The notes: generated by a model not told the origin, from the sequence alone. A stretch of DNA of 64,000 bases from Shewanella polaris (GCF_006385555.1 NZ_CP041036.1:3906001-3970000), one strand, 5' to 3'; counted from the stretch's first letter, positions 19,697 through 28,635 are shown. Program-made: numbers and translations.

Positions 19697-19730
19697 ACTT
19701 GATATACCGACCATAGCCAGTATATCAAGT
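19697..19730. repeat. Perfect 11-bp inverted repeat after GMC oxidoreductase
   Basis: ACTTGATATAC at 19697-19707 is perfectly complementary to GTATATCAAGT at 19720-19730, with a 12-base loop. It starts 8 bases beyond the stop codon of the minus-strand gene. It has no T-run, so it is not a classic terminator. It may protect the 3' end of the mRNA. Confidence 0.6.
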
Positions 19731-19738
19731 TAATTGAG

Positions 19739-21328
19739 TTAACTAGCTTGAGTTAGCCTCTCAGCTAATGCTGTTGCATTTCGTGCGACAATCCCATAAA
19801 TAGACAATTGAGGGTTAGCCCCCAAACTGGTGGGAAATACCGAACCATCCATGACCGATAAATTTTCAAGATAATGAGAATGACCAAAGCCATCGACCAT
19901 TGAAAGGGTTTTATCTTCACCCATTGCACAACCTCCCATCACATGGGCTGAGGCGACAATGGTTTTTAATAAACCTAAATCTGCGTTATTAATCGCCTGC
20001 TTCGCTTCACCCCACGAATTAAGAAAAGCCAAGCCATCATGCATTGGTAACACCTTTTTAGCGCCGGCAGCAAACTGCAGTTCCGCCATAGACAAAAATG
20101 CTCTGCGTGCACCATCCCAAAAACCTTGGTTTAACGGATAATCTAACGCAAAAGTGGTGTCGGTTAACCTTACCTGTCCACCAGGACATTGTTGATTGAA
20201 ACCATCACGAATAAGCGCAATGGTGACCTGCATTTGGTTAAAATTAGCCATTAACTGTGCGTGGCTCACACCATAACCAATGGTTTTAGATGCGATCAGC
20301 ACTGGATGTACAGGCGCAACTTCAAGCTTATAACCTAGATCGCCACTTGCACCATCACGCCAAACAAATTCATCTGAGTATATGGACTGCGGCGCACCAC
20401 TGTGACCATTAATTTGTTCCGCAAAAATTCCGCCCGATAGCAATGACGGATGTAAAAACGTTTTACCTAATTGCTTATGCGGATCAGGGGTATTTGAACG
20501 CATTAAAATCGTCGGCGTATGAATAGCCCCTGCACTTAAAATATAATGCTTAGCGGTGAAGGTAATCTTAACTGACGTTGGTGCTAAACCTTCTGTTAAT
20601 GCCTGAGCCGTTAAGCCAACAACTTGATCGCCTTTATGTTCAAGTTTGATTACCTTAGCCCGAGAAATCAGCGTTGCACCTTTATCTAATGCGGCAGGTA
20701 TGGTGGTCACTAGCATTGATTGTTTGGCGTTAACAGGACACCCCATGCCGCAGTAACCGGTATTCCAACATCCTTTTACATTGCGTTTAATAACGGTGTA
20801 ATCCCAACCTAACTTTTCGCAACCCTCTCGCAAAGCACCGTTATTACGGTTGGGCTCAAATTGCCACTGCTCAATATTGAGCCTCTGTTCCATTAGCTCA
20901 AACCAAGGTAGTAAATCTTGCGAAGACAAACCTTTTACCGACTTTTCTTGCTGCCAATAAGCTAAGGTTTGCTCGGGTGTTCTGATGGATGTGGTCCAAT
21001 TGACTGTTGTTGAACCGCCCACAGTTCGGCCTTGAAATATACCCACGCCTTTATCTGCGGTTTTCATCGCCGCCGCTTGTTGGTACAAATTAGGATAAGC
21101 GTGACGTTCTTCCATATCAAAGTGAGTTGATGATTTAAGCGATCCACCTTCAATCATAATCACTTTTAAACCCGCTTCAGTGAGTATCTCTGCAGCGGTA
21201 CCGCCACCTGCTCCAGTACCAACTATAACTACATCAGCGTCAAAGTGACGATCCATTTCTAAGGTACTGGCATCAATATGATGCCAGCCTGAGCTTAATC
21301 CGGTGATAATAGGATCAATAATGGCCAA
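19739..21328 (-). CDS. GMC-family FAD-dependent oxidoreductase
   Basis: A 529-residue flavoprotein of the glucose-methanol-choline family. The N-terminal Rossmann FAD motif is VIVGTGAGGGTAAE (about residues 34-47), followed by IEGG. TVGGSTTVNW matches the GMC signature region. The C-terminal block AHVMGGCAMG...NPQLSIYGI carries the active-site histidine and the FAD-contacting residues. There is no signal peptide. It is 23 bases downstream of a small Tat-signal protein, which suggests a two-subunit dehydrogenase like the gluconate 2-dehydrogenase type, with export as a complex. The substrate cannot be inferred. No cytochrome c subunit gene is adjacent. It interrupts the yheS-yheT order of E. 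coli. Confidence 0.85.
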   Translation of the reverse strand: MAIIDPIITGLSSGWHHIDASTLEMDRHFDADVVIVGTGAGGGTAAEILTEAGLKVIMIEGGSLKSSTHFDMEERHAYPNLYQQAAAMKTADKGVGIFQGRTVGGSTTVNWTTSIRTPEQTLAYWQQEKSVKGLSSQDLLPWFELMEQRLNIEQWQFEPNRNNGALREGCEKLGWDYTVIKRNVKGCWNTGYCGMGCPVNAKQSMLVTTIPAALDKGATLISRAKVIKLEHKGDQVVGLTAQALTEGLAPTSVKITFTAKHYILSAGAIHTPTILMRSNTPDPHKQLGKTFLHPSLLSGGIFAEQINGHSGAPQSIYSDEFVWRDGASGDLGYKLEVAPVHPVLIASKTIGYGVSHAQLMANFNQMQVTIALIRDGFNQQCPGGQVRLTDTTFALDYPLNQGFWDGARRAFLSMAELQFAAGAKKVLPMHDGLAFLNSWGEAKQAINNADLGLLKTIVASAHVMGGCAMGEDKTLSMVDGFGHSHYLENLSVMDGSVFPTSLGANPQLSIYGIVARNATALAERLTQAS

Positions 21329-21351
21329 GGGAGAGCTCCTTACATAAGGGA

Positions 21352-21864
21352 TTAATGCGCGTTATGCACCAAGAAAGTGGGCTTTACATAGCGTAAATTG
21401 CCCCAATGTTCCGGACAGGCATAGTAACTTGCCATTATCAATTCACGTAATCCGTTATAAGCGGTTGTTAACATGTCCAAATAGTTATGACGCCAAAACT
21501 CTAACATGTCGATCAATTGCTGTGGTTCACGCATTAACAGCGGTGTCATACTGCCACTTAGCAATAATAAGCCAAAGCGTCCTTCAAGCAACTCCAGCAA
21601 TTCCATCAACTCTTGTTGTTGCTCAATGGGTAAATGAGTTATTGATTGCGAAATCGCATCTAAAGTGCGATTAATCGCAATCTCTTTGTGGCTAGGCACT
21701 TCAGGTAATGCACCATCTAAGAACACTGGGATCAGTACACTAAACAAGACTCGGTGATGAATATCATCCATCGAATTGGTGACACTTGGCGAATACAAGT
21801 TAACACCTAGCGCGAGTGCCGCAGTTCCGACAAAAGCACCAGTAATAAAGGATCGTCGCTTCAT
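21352..21864 (-). CDS. Small Tat-exported protein, possible gamma subunit of the GMC dehydrogenase
   Basis: A 170-residue protein beginning MKRRSFITGAF and then a hydrophobic stretch, a twin-arginine signal. The mature part is helical and resembles the gluconate 2-dehydrogenase subunit 3 family in size, Tat signal and position next to a GMC flavoprotein. The likely role is escort or small subunit for the downstream oxidoreductase, which has no export signal of its own. The family call is by recall and context, not by a decisive motif. Confidence 0.65.
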   Translation of the reverse strand: MKRRSFITGAFVGTAALALGVNLYSPSVTNSMDDIHHRVLFSVLIPVFLDGALPEVPSHKEIAINRTLDAISQSITHLPIEQQQELMELLELLEGRFGLLLLSGSMTPLLMREPQQLIDMLEFWRHNYLDMLTTAYNGLRELIMASYYACPEHWGNLRYVKPTFLVHNAH

Positions 21865-21975
21865 TTACTTCCCTTTGAGTTTATTGTTGTCAGTATTTTT
21901 TATGTGGTAAAGTGGCACGACAAACATTTAAAAATACGTTTAAATTTCACAAACAATTGTAGAATTATTCCATTT

Positions 21976-22989
21976 ATGAAAAAGCTGTTTACTCCGCCTT
22001 GGTGGGCTGCAAGTCCACATATCCAAACGATTCTACCATTGCTTTTCAAAGTAGCCAGACCAACAACATTTAGACAGCGACAAGAGTTACCTGACGGCGA
22101 TTTCATCGATTTAGATTGGTTAGGCCAAGCTCAAAATGGTGAGCCTATCTTAGTGATTATTCATGGCCTTGAAGGTAACACAGAATCACATTATGCACGC
22201 AGAATGCTCATTGAAGCAAAAAAAGCCAAATTGTCTGCTGTTGTTCATCATCATCGAGGCTGCTCTGGTGAGCCAAATCGCCTAGCTCGCAGTTATCATA
22301 GCGGCGATGTTAACGATTTTGCATTTACCCTAGCACAACTAAAACACTATTATCCTGATTCACCTCTATATGCCGTTGGCTACAGTTTGGGCGGCAATGT
22401 ATTGGCAAAATACCAAGGTAGCACCGAACGACACAGCCTACTTGAACGGGCTGTTGTAGTGTCTGCACCGCTCAAGTTAGCAGCATGTGCCAAACGCTTA
22501 GAAAGTGGCTTTTCAACTCACTATCAGCGATTCTTAATAAAGCGCTTACAACAGAAAATGCTCGATAAAATTAATACCCCAGAGTTGGCCGAGCAAATGC
22601 CTATCAGTAAAAGTCAGCTGAAAAAACTGGATACATTTTACTTGTTCGACGATAAAGTCACCGCGCCATTACACGGCTTTACTGACGTCAATGATTACTA
22701 TCAGCAATCTAGTGGCCTTGCTTATTTACAACATATTACTAAGCCCACATTAGTGATCCACGCCAAAGATGATCCCTTTATGACTGATGATGTCATCCCA
22801 AATCAAGAGCAATTATCACCCATGGTTGAATATGAATTGCATGATTTTGGCGGGCATGTCGGGTTTATTGAAGGTGGATGGCCTTGGAAACCACGTTTTT
22901 ACCTCGAACATCGTATTCTGGAGTTTATTCAACTTGCTGGAGCTACAGTATCCGAGTACGCCCCTCCATCTTCCCAGCGAGATCTTTAA
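21976..22989 (+). CDS. yheT: YheT family alpha/beta hydrolase
   Basis: Alpha/beta hydrolase of the YheT (AB-hydrolase 4-like) group; its physiological substrate is unknown. Visible features are the N-terminal WWAASPHIQTI typical of YheT, the oxyanion-side HGLEG, the nucleophile elbow GYSLGGN, a late Asp (AKDDPF) and a catalytic His near GGHVGF. I chose the ATG at 21976 (MKKLFTPPWW) over one at 21904 because homologues start there. Length is 337 residues. yheU begins 12 bases after the stop, so the two form an operon, possibly with prkB. Confidence 0.92.
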   Translation: MKKLFTPPWWAASPHIQTILPLLFKVARPTTFRQRQELPDGDFIDLDWLGQAQNGEPILVIIHGLEGNTESHYARRMLIEAKKAKLSAVVHHHRGCSGEPNRLARSYHSGDVNDFAFTLAQLKHYYPDSPLYAVGYSLGGNVLAKYQGSTERHSLLERAVVVSAPLKLAACAKRLESGFSTHYQRFLIKRLQQKMLDKINTPELAEQMPISKSQLKKLDTFYLFDDKVTAPLHGFTDVNDYYQQSSGLAYLQHITKPTLVIHAKDDPFMTDDVIPNQEQLSPMVEYELHDFGGHVGFIEGGWPWKPRFYLEHRILEFIQLAGATVSEYAPPSSQRDL

Positions 22990-23001
22990 TAGGAATACAC
23001 C

Positions 23002-23253
23002 ATGCTTGTGCCGTATGAAGCTTTACTGTCATTACCCCAAGAAACACTGCAAGGTATCATAAAAGAATATTTATTATCGCAACTTGAAGACGGCAGTTTT
23101 AGTGATGCCGATCAGCAACAATTAGCTAGAGCAATGGAACAATGTAAGCTCGCACTAAAAAAAGGTGAGCTAGTGGTTGAGTTTAGTGAGGATGATGAGT
23201 CTATTGCGATACGACAACGCGTCCATCTGCCGACTAGTCGCAATAAAAAATGA
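23002..23253 (+). CDS. yheU: YheU family (UPF0270) protein
   Basis: An 83-residue acidic protein with the UPF0270 start MLVPYEALLSLP and the block GELVVEFSEDDESI. Function is unknown. It sits between yheT and prkB exactly as in E. coli, 12 bases after yheT. Confidence 0.93.
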   Translation: MLVPYEALLSLPQETLQGIIKEYLLSQLEDGSFSDADQQQLARAMEQCKLALKKGELVVEFSEDDESIAIRQRVHLPTSRNKK

Positions 23254-23370
23254 TATTATTTCGACAAAATAATCACATTGTTACCTCTGAATAATTGACC
23301 GACGGGTGATAATTACCGTATAACTAGTGACTCGATTTTTTGCGTCCACAACATTACCTAGGCAAATAAC

Positions 23371-24267
23371 ATGTCAGCAAAACACCCTATTATTGCTGTA
23401 ACTGGTTCATCCGGTGCTGGCACAACAACGACAACTACTGCCTTTACTCATATTTTTAGACAGCTAGGTATTACTGCAGCATTCGTTGAAGGTGACAGTT
23501 TTCATAATTTCACTCGCGCAGAAATGGAAGTATTAATTAGAAAGTCACAGGCTGAAAATCGTAATTTAAGTTATTTTGGTCCCGAAGCGAATAACTTCAA
23601 AAAACTCGAAGAATGTTTTACCAGTTACGGTGACACAGGTAATGGTCAGACTCGCAGTTATTTACATACATTCGACGAAGCCGTTCCATTCAACCAAATG
23701 CCAGGTACGTTCACCCAGTGGCGTGATTTACCTGAAAATACCGATATGCTGTATTACGAAGGACTACACGGTGGTGTGGTAACAGAAGACGCTGATGTGG
23801 CTAAACATATCGATCTTTTGATCGGCATGGTTCCGATAGTCAATTTAGAATGGATCCAGAAAATTATTCGCGATACCAATGATAGGGGTCATAGTCGTGA
23901 AAAAGTAATGGGTTCAATTGTGCGCAGCATGGACGATTATATTAAACACATGACGCCACAATTCTCACGTACACATATTAACTTTCAACGGGTTCCCACC
24001 GTAGATACCTCTAATCCTTTTAGTGCAAAAGACATTCCGAGCTTAGATGAAAGCTTTGTTGTAATCCGCTTTCGCGGTATTAACAATGTTGATTTCCCTT
24101 ATTACCTTAATATGATCCAAGGCTCATTTATGTCACGGGTCAATACGCTGGTTGTGCCCGGAGGTAAAATGTCATTAGCGATGGAATTAATTTTGACTCC
24201 ATTAATTAAAGACTTAATGGATAAACGTATCGAGTTGCAAAGTCTAGATGATATTAAGCTCGATTAA
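23371..24267 (+). CDS. prkB: Phosphoribulokinase-family kinase PrkB
   Basis: P-loop kinase of the proteobacterial PrkB type. It resembles Calvin-cycle phosphoribulokinase but occurs here without Rubisco genes, so its true substrate is uncertain. The P-loop is GSSGAGTTTTT (about residues 12-22). Downstream are the YYEGLHGG block and the RD/MDDYI region. The 298 residues match the family length of about 290. It lies upstream of crp as in E. coli, with a Sel1 gene and no yhfA between. Confidence 0.92.
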   Translation: MSAKHPIIAVTGSSGAGTTTTTTAFTHIFRQLGITAAFVEGDSFHNFTRAEMEVLIRKSQAENRNLSYFGPEANNFKKLEECFTSYGDTGNGQTRSYLHTFDEAVPFNQMPGTFTQWRDLPENTDMLYYEGLHGGVVTEDADVAKHIDLLIGMVPIVNLEWIQKIIRDTNDRGHSREKVMGSIVRSMDDYIKHMTPQFSRTHINFQRVPTVDTSNPFSAKDIPSLDESFVVIRFRGINNVDFPYYLNMIQGSFMSRVNTLVVPGGKMSLAMELILTPLIKDLMDKRIELQSLDDIKLD

Positions 24268-24328
24268 GCTTGATTTAAGTCAGAAAGACTAAGATAACCG
24301 CATCGTGATTTCAGGCGAAATAACGACA

Positions 24329-24389
24329 GTTGATGTGTTTAAAGTACTAATCCCCCTTCTCGATCTGTTAGTGCATTAAGCACATCAAC
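24329..24389. repeat. Imperfect 22-bp inverted repeat between prkB and a Sel1 protein gene
   Basis: The arm 24329-24350 (GTTGATGTGTTTAA...) pairs with 24368-24389 at 18 of 22 positions, around a 17-base loop. It lies between convergent genes. It lacks the GC stem plus T-run of a terminator and could be a small REP-like element or an mRNA-end hairpin. Confidence 0.6.
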
Positions 24390-24463
24390 GCAATCCAATG
24401 CCCCGATACTCAAGCCAATATCAACTTTAATACCGTTAAGTGAACCTTAGCGTTTTATTGGCA

Positions 24464-25243
24464 CTACATGAGTGGAATAATTTCTCGATAAGCTTGATTA
24501 TTTTGGTACTGCTTCAAGCGTAAAATAAATTCATCACTGCGCGCAATCTCCGGTTTATTTCTCAACGCATCAATCGCTTTTTTCTGAGCATCAATAGCAG
24601 AAGTAAAATCACCTATTTCTGCATAGGCTGCAGCAAGGTTATCTAATACCGTTGGGTCATTTTGATTATGTTCAAGTAATTTTAACGAAATCGACAGCGC
24701 ACGTGATCCATCACGATATTGAGCTTCAGGACATGTGGCTAATATCCAAGCTATATTACCCATTGATATTGAATCACCTGCAGCACTAAACTGCTCCATC
24801 GCTTTACCACAATTACGTATAACACCATCGCCACCAGCAGAATAAATAAACCCTAAACGAAAATGAGCCCATTTATCTCCTTGCTCAGTCATTTGCAGAT
24901 ACCATTTTTCTGCCAATGCTAAATCTCGTGGAAATAATTTACCTTCAAAAGATAAGTCTGCTAATGTTTGTTGCGCTTTGATATTTTGCTGCTGCGCGGC
25001 AAGATTAACCCAACTTAGCCCTTGTTTAATATCTTGAGCAACATATCGCCCCGAAAGGTTCATTAACCCTAATAAAAATTGGGCATCTGCATCACCCTGC
25101 TTGGCTTTAATCTGAATATGAACCAGTTTAGTCGCTGCCAGAGATTGGCTCGAAGGGGGAATAACAAACGCATTAACAGGCAAACCTAGTCCACTCAATA
25201 GAGCAACACACACAATAACCCCGATTTGACTAAGTTTTTTCAC
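24464..25243 (-). CDS. Exported Sel1/TPR-repeat protein
   Basis: A 259-residue protein with an N-terminal signal peptide (MKKLSQIGVIVCVALLSGLG...VNA). Several Sel1-type helical repeats follow: GDADAQFLLGLMNLSG, a QQNIKAQQTLADL unit, and KWAHFRLGFIYSAGG, between about residues 50 and 150. TPR-like repeats such as PTVLDNLAAAYAEIGDF lie near the C-terminus. Such repeats mediate protein contacts, and the protein is probably periplasmic. No partner is suggested by the neighbours prkB and crp. The role is unknown. Confidence 0.8.
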   Translation of the reverse strand: MKKLSQIGVIVCVALLSGLGLPVNAFVIPPSSQSLAATKLVHIQIKAKQGDADAQFLLGLMNLSGRYVAQDIKQGLSWVNLAAQQQNIKAQQTLADLSFEGKLFPRDLALAEKWYLQMTEQGDKWAHFRLGFIYSAGGDGVIRNCGKAMEQFSAAGDSISMGNIAWILATCPEAQYRDGSRALSISLKLLEHNQNDPTVLDNLAAAYAEIGDFTSAIDAQKKAIDALRNKPEIARSDEFILRLKQYQNNQAYREIIPLM

Positions 25244-25539
25244 GCAGACCTCGACAACTATTTATTATACTGATTAAATAACATTAGCTAACTCATGCAA
25301 CCAATACAATAGACAAATAACATTAGCTATAATTCAATCTCAGTGATAATTAAACAAATTTACAAAAAAAGTCGACTTTCATCACAAACAAAATAAAATT
25401 AATCTAAAATTTAACAAGTTAATATACACTACGCACATCTTTAAATACGATCTCTATCAAAGTTTTCATCGTTTCAATAACGTAGAATCCTTAATTAGAC
25501 ATTACTTACTTTCATTTTTAATCAATCGAGGAATATCAT
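25244..25539. other. crp upstream region with an exact 15-bp direct repeat
   Basis: AT-rich divergent intergenic region. AAATAACATTAGCTA occurs at 25276-25290 and again at 25315-25329, 39 bases apart. No open reading frame or terminator is seen, and no promoter is convincing enough to place. Confidence 0.5.
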
Positions 25540-26175
25540 ATGGCTCTGATTGGTAAGCCAAAACCTGACCCAACATTAGAATGGTTTCTTTCACATTGTC
25601 ACATTCATAAGTACCCAGCAAAAAGCACGTTAATTCACGCTGGCGAAGATTCTGATACTTTATATTATATCGTTAAAGGTTCGGTCGCAGTATTGATCAA
25701 AGATGAAGAAGGTAAAGAAATGATCCTTTCTTATCTGAATCAAGGCGACTTTATCGGTGAGCTTGGATTATTTGAAGAGCAATCTGAACGTACCGCTTGG
25801 GTTCGTGCTAAGCAAGCATGTGAAATTGCAGAAATTTCTTATAAGAAGTTTAAGCAACTCATTCAGGTAAATCCTGAGATCCTGATGAAACTTTCGGCGC
25901 AAATGGCCTATCGTTTACACAGTACTAGCCAAAAAGTAGGCGACTTAGCGTTTCTTGATGTCGCTGGCCGTATTGCACAAACGCTATTACACCTTGCCAA
26001 ACAACCAGATGCGATGACACATCCTGACGGCATGCAAATTAAGATCACTCGTCAAGAGATTGGTCAAATTGTCGGTTGTTCACGTGAAACTGTTGGCCGT
26101 ATTTTGAAAATGCTTGAAGAACAGAATTTGATCCAAGCACACGGTAAAACAATAGTGGTTTACGGCACACGCTAA
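25540..26175 (+). CDS. crp: cAMP receptor protein (CRP)
   Basis: Global transcription regulator. 211 residues, close to E. coli CRP at 210. The cAMP pocket motif [15 protein letters not shown] (Glu and Arg ligands near 73-83) is intact. The C-terminal helix-turn-helix is [19 protein letters not shown], with the E. coli-type recognition helix residues R, E and R. In Shewanella CRP is the main regulator of anaerobic respiration, which is family knowledge. The gene has its own strong terminator at 26244-26279. Confidence 0.98.
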   Translation: MALIGKPKPDPTLEWFLSHCHIHKYPAKSTLIHAGEDSDTLYYIVKGSVAVLIKDEEGKEMILSYLNQGDFIGELGLFEEQSERTAWVRAKQACEIAEISYKKFKQLIQVNPEILMKLSAQMAYRLHSTSQKVGDLAFLDVAGRIAQTLLHLAKQPDAMTHPDGMQIKITRQEIGQIVGCSRETVGRILKMLEEQNLIQAHGKTIVVYGTR

Positions 26176-26243
26176 ATACGACTAAGGCTAAATGTTCAAA
26201 CCTTGATCATAAAAGCTTCAGCTTGATTTAAGCCAAGATACTT

Positions 26244-26279
26244 AAAGTGGTGTTCATACTCTGAACGCCACTTTTTTTA
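26244..26279 (+). terminator. Intrinsic terminator after crp
   Basis: AAAGTGGTGTTCA pairs with TGAACGCCACTTT (one mismatch) around TACTC, followed by a run of seven T starting at 26272. Confidence 0.9.
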
Positions 26280-26292
26280 TTTTGGAGCGACC

Positions 26293-26649
26293 ATGAATAG
26301 CTTGTTTTCTATAGCCATAAGCAGCTTAATGGCCATCACCATTAATCAACAAGAGATTCCTGTAAAAGAATTCCCTCTAGATCATGACAACGTCCAAAAA
26401 TTAGTATCTTCTGGTAATATACCTTCATTAGATGATTATTTAGCGTGGGTGTCACAATATTGTGATGGTCACTTAATCGATGCGCAGCTATATCAAGATA
26501 AAGATAAAGACAAATGGCGCTATGATCTGCAATTTAAACTAACACATGGGCATGTTATTAATCTGCAATTAGATGCAGCCAATGGCATACAGGATTCATT
26601 GAATCAATTACCGAGCGAATGTACTAAACATGAAACTGTTACTCGTTGA
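26293..26649 (+). CDS. PepSY-like small protein upstream of a two-component system
   Basis: A 118-residue protein with a hydrophobic N-terminus (MNSLFSIAISSLMAI), probably a signal peptide or anchor. The following domain has the general PepSY form: a helix, a strand DAQLYQDKDKDKWRYDLQF, then HVINLQLDAANG. The last 20 bases overlap the start of the response regulator, so the three genes are translationally coupled. Exported PepSY proteins often accompany PhoP/QseB-type systems, and it may act as an accessory sensor. The domain call is from pattern only. Confidence 0.65.
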   Translation: MNSLFSIAISSLMAITINQQEIPVKEFPLDHDNVQKLVSSGNIPSLDDYLAWVSQYCDGHLIDAQLYQDKDKDKWRYDLQFKLTHGHVINLQLDAANGIQDSLNQLPSECTKHETVTR

Positions 26650-27304
26650 AGATAATCCATTACTCGTTGCCGAGCTTGAAAAACAACTCAAGCAAGCTGG
26701 TTATATTACAGATGTCACAGACAAAGCTATTGAAGCAGATTATTTGATCAAAGAAACCGATTATGACTGTGTCATTTTAGATATAGGTTTACCAGACGGC
26801 AATGGCTTGTCGCTGCTCACTCAATGGCGAGACCGCGGCATCACAACCCCGGTAATCATGTTGACGGCCCGAAGCCAGTGGCACCAAAAGGTTGAAGGCT
26901 TTAATGCTGGTGCTGATGATTACTTAGGTAAACCCTTTCACACTCAAGAGCTACTAGCGCGAATTCAAGCCCTTATTCACCGAGCTCATGGGCGAATTAA
27001 TTCTTCCTCCAAACAATTATGCTATGCCGGGGTTAATTTAGACGAAAACGAGCAAAAAGTGACCGTCAATGAACACGTATATGAATTAACATCCATGGAG
27101 TTTAGATTACTGAAAATTTTCTTAATGTCGCCTAAAAAGCTGCTATCTAAACAGCAACTTACAGAGAAGCTTTATCAATTTGATGATGAAAAGGAAAGTA
27201 ATGTTGTTGAAGTTTACGTAACTCATTTACGTAAAAAGCTCGGTAAAACAGCTATCGAAACCCGTCGTGGCCAGGGTTATATTTTTCATGGCATTATTGA
27301 ATGA
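26630..27304 (+). CDS. OmpR-family response regulator
   Basis: A 224-residue two-domain regulator. The receiver has the acidic pair (Glu7, Asp8), the phosphoacceptor Asp51 in VILDIGLPDG, a switch Thr in MLTARS and Lys in LGKPF. The winged-helix DNA-binding domain ends VYVTHLRKKLG...RRGQGYIF. It is closest in style to the PhoP/QseB/PmrA group. It overlaps the sensor kinase by 4 bases (ATGA), so they are a cognate pair. The target genes and signal are unknown. Confidence 0.93.
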   Translation: MKLLLVEDNPLLVAELEKQLKQAGYITDVTDKAIEADYLIKETDYDCVILDIGLPDGNGLSLLTQWRDRGITTPVIMLTARSQWHQKVEGFNAGADDYLGKPFHTQELLARIQALIHRAHGRINSSSKQLCYAGVNLDENEQKVTVNEHVYELTSMEFRLLKIFLMSPKKLLSKQQLTEKLYQFDDEKESNVVEVYVTHLRKKLGKTAIETRRGQGYIFHGIIE

Positions 27305-28635
27305 TCTCGATTCGTTTTAAATTGAGCTTATGGCTCAGTGGATTAGTCATCATTGCCACCCTCATAGGCTTATTTTTGTTTGAGTCAATGCTGCGAGATG
27401 CGTTTCACGACTCGATTATTAACCGCCTAGAAGAAGATTTAGAACACATTATTATCGCCACCCGACTTGATGAGGGTGAGTTGGTTATCGACCAAAGCCA
27501 ATTATCCAGTTTCTACCGACCCGCCTATTCAGGACGATACTTTCAATTAAATTTACCTGACCGTACTATTCGCTCTCGCTCATTATGGGATGCAGAATTA
27601 CAAATTGAGCCATTACAAGCGCAACAGAAGCGAGCTTGGCAAGCAAAAGGGCCTAGAAATAATGATATGCAGCTGTTATCCATTGGCATTGGAGCACCAA
27701 ATAGTCACAACACAGCCACACTCACCGTTGCCCAGGATTTAAGCATTGGCCGACGAGTATTTAGCGAAGTATTTGGTACTAAACTAGCAATCAATATTGG
27801 CATGTTATTGGCCATGATTACCGGTATTTTTATCATCTTACGTCAATCATTTAAACCTGTTAATCAAATCCAAGGTACGCTGGCTAAATTGCGCGAAGGT
27901 GAAATAGCCTCGTTAACAATCTCACAAATTCCAGCAGAAATCCGCCCGCTAGCAGAAACCTATAACGAGCTATTAGACTACACAGCCAAACAAATTGAAC
28001 GCAGTCGCAATAACCTAGGCAATTTAAGTCATGGCTTAAAAACCCCATTAGCGGTGATGCAGCAGCAAGTGGAAGCGCTCGGACTCAGCCATCCTGATGC
28101 TGCAAGCGCAATGCAACAGCAATTAGATTTAGTTCATAAAATGATTGAACGTAAATTGGCCGCGGCACGGATCACCGGAGACATGTTACCCGCGGCGCAA
28201 CTTGCAGTACCCAAGGATTTCGATGGATTAATCCAAACCCTTCATAAAGTGCATCACCAACGGGTTATTAATTGCAGCATCATTAATCCACAACAGATTA
28301 GCCGTATTCCAATTCATCGCGAAGATGGCATGGAATTATTTGGTAACCTACTCGATAACGCTTTCAAATGGGCACTAACACAGGTTAATGTCAGCATAGA
28401 TTATTTACCTTCTGGTGGTATTCTTGTACAGATTGAAGATGATGGTAAAGGTGTAGAACAACAACAAATTGCATTACTCACCTCCCGAGGCACCCGATTA
28501 GATGAAGCGACAATGGGCCACGGATTGGGCTTATCGATTGTTAAGGAGATATGCGACCAATATGGCTTCGTATTGCAATTTAGTCGTAGCAAGTCATTAC
28601 AAGGGCTTAATGTCAGCATTTTGATAAACCCCTGA
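27301..28635 (+). CDS. Membrane sensor histidine kinase
   Basis: A 444-residue kinase paired with the preceding regulator. The first membrane helix is at about residues 9-28. A periplasmic sensor of about 130 residues follows, then the second helix at about 160-180 and a HAMP-like linker. The H-box is GNLSHGLKTPL with His244. The ATPase domain has the N-box (ELFGNLLDNAFKW), G1 (IEDDGKGV) and G2 (GHGLGLSIV). The H-box and G2 wording recalls PhoQ-like kinases in marine gammaproteobacteria. The ligand is not evident. The operon order PepSY-like, regulator, kinase suggests control by cation or envelope stress, which is inference. Confidence 0.92.
   Translation: MISIRFKLSLWLSGLVIIATLIGLFLFESMLRDAFHDSIINRLEEDLEHIIIATRLDEGELVIDQSQLSSFYRPAYSGRYFQLNLPDRTIRSRSLWDAELQIEPLQAQQKRAWQAKGPRNNDMQLLSIGIGAPNSHNTATLTVAQDLSIGRRVFSEVFGTKLAINIGMLLAMITGIFIILRQSFKPVNQIQGTLAKLREGEIASLTISQIPAEIRPLAETYNELLDYTAKQIERSRNNLGNLSHGLKTPLAVMQQQVEALGLSHPDAASAMQQQLDLVHKMIERKLAAARITGDMLPAAQLAVPKDFDGLIQTLHKVHHQRVINCSIINPQQISRIPIHREDGMELFGNLLDNAFKWALTQVNVSIDYLPSGGILVQIEDDGKGVEQQQIALLTSRGTRLDEATMGHGLGLSIVKEICDQYGFVLQFSRSKSLQGLNVSILINP

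Larger units (their letters stand above)
19339..19738. other. 400-base region without genes; decayed MITE fragment and a hairpin
   Basis: No supported open reading frame. The right half contains a degraded relative of the MITE seen at 60567-60835, listed separately. A perfect 11-bp hairpin abuts the end of the GMC oxidoreductase gene. A weaker inverted repeat (GGTTAA/TTAACC) lies at 19436-19461. Confidence 0.6.

Noticed and set aside
23371..24267. Calvin-cycle phosphoribulokinase implying carbon fixation
   Set aside because: The gene is the PrkB type found in heterotrophic gammaproteobacteria between yheU and crp. No Rubisco genes are nearby.
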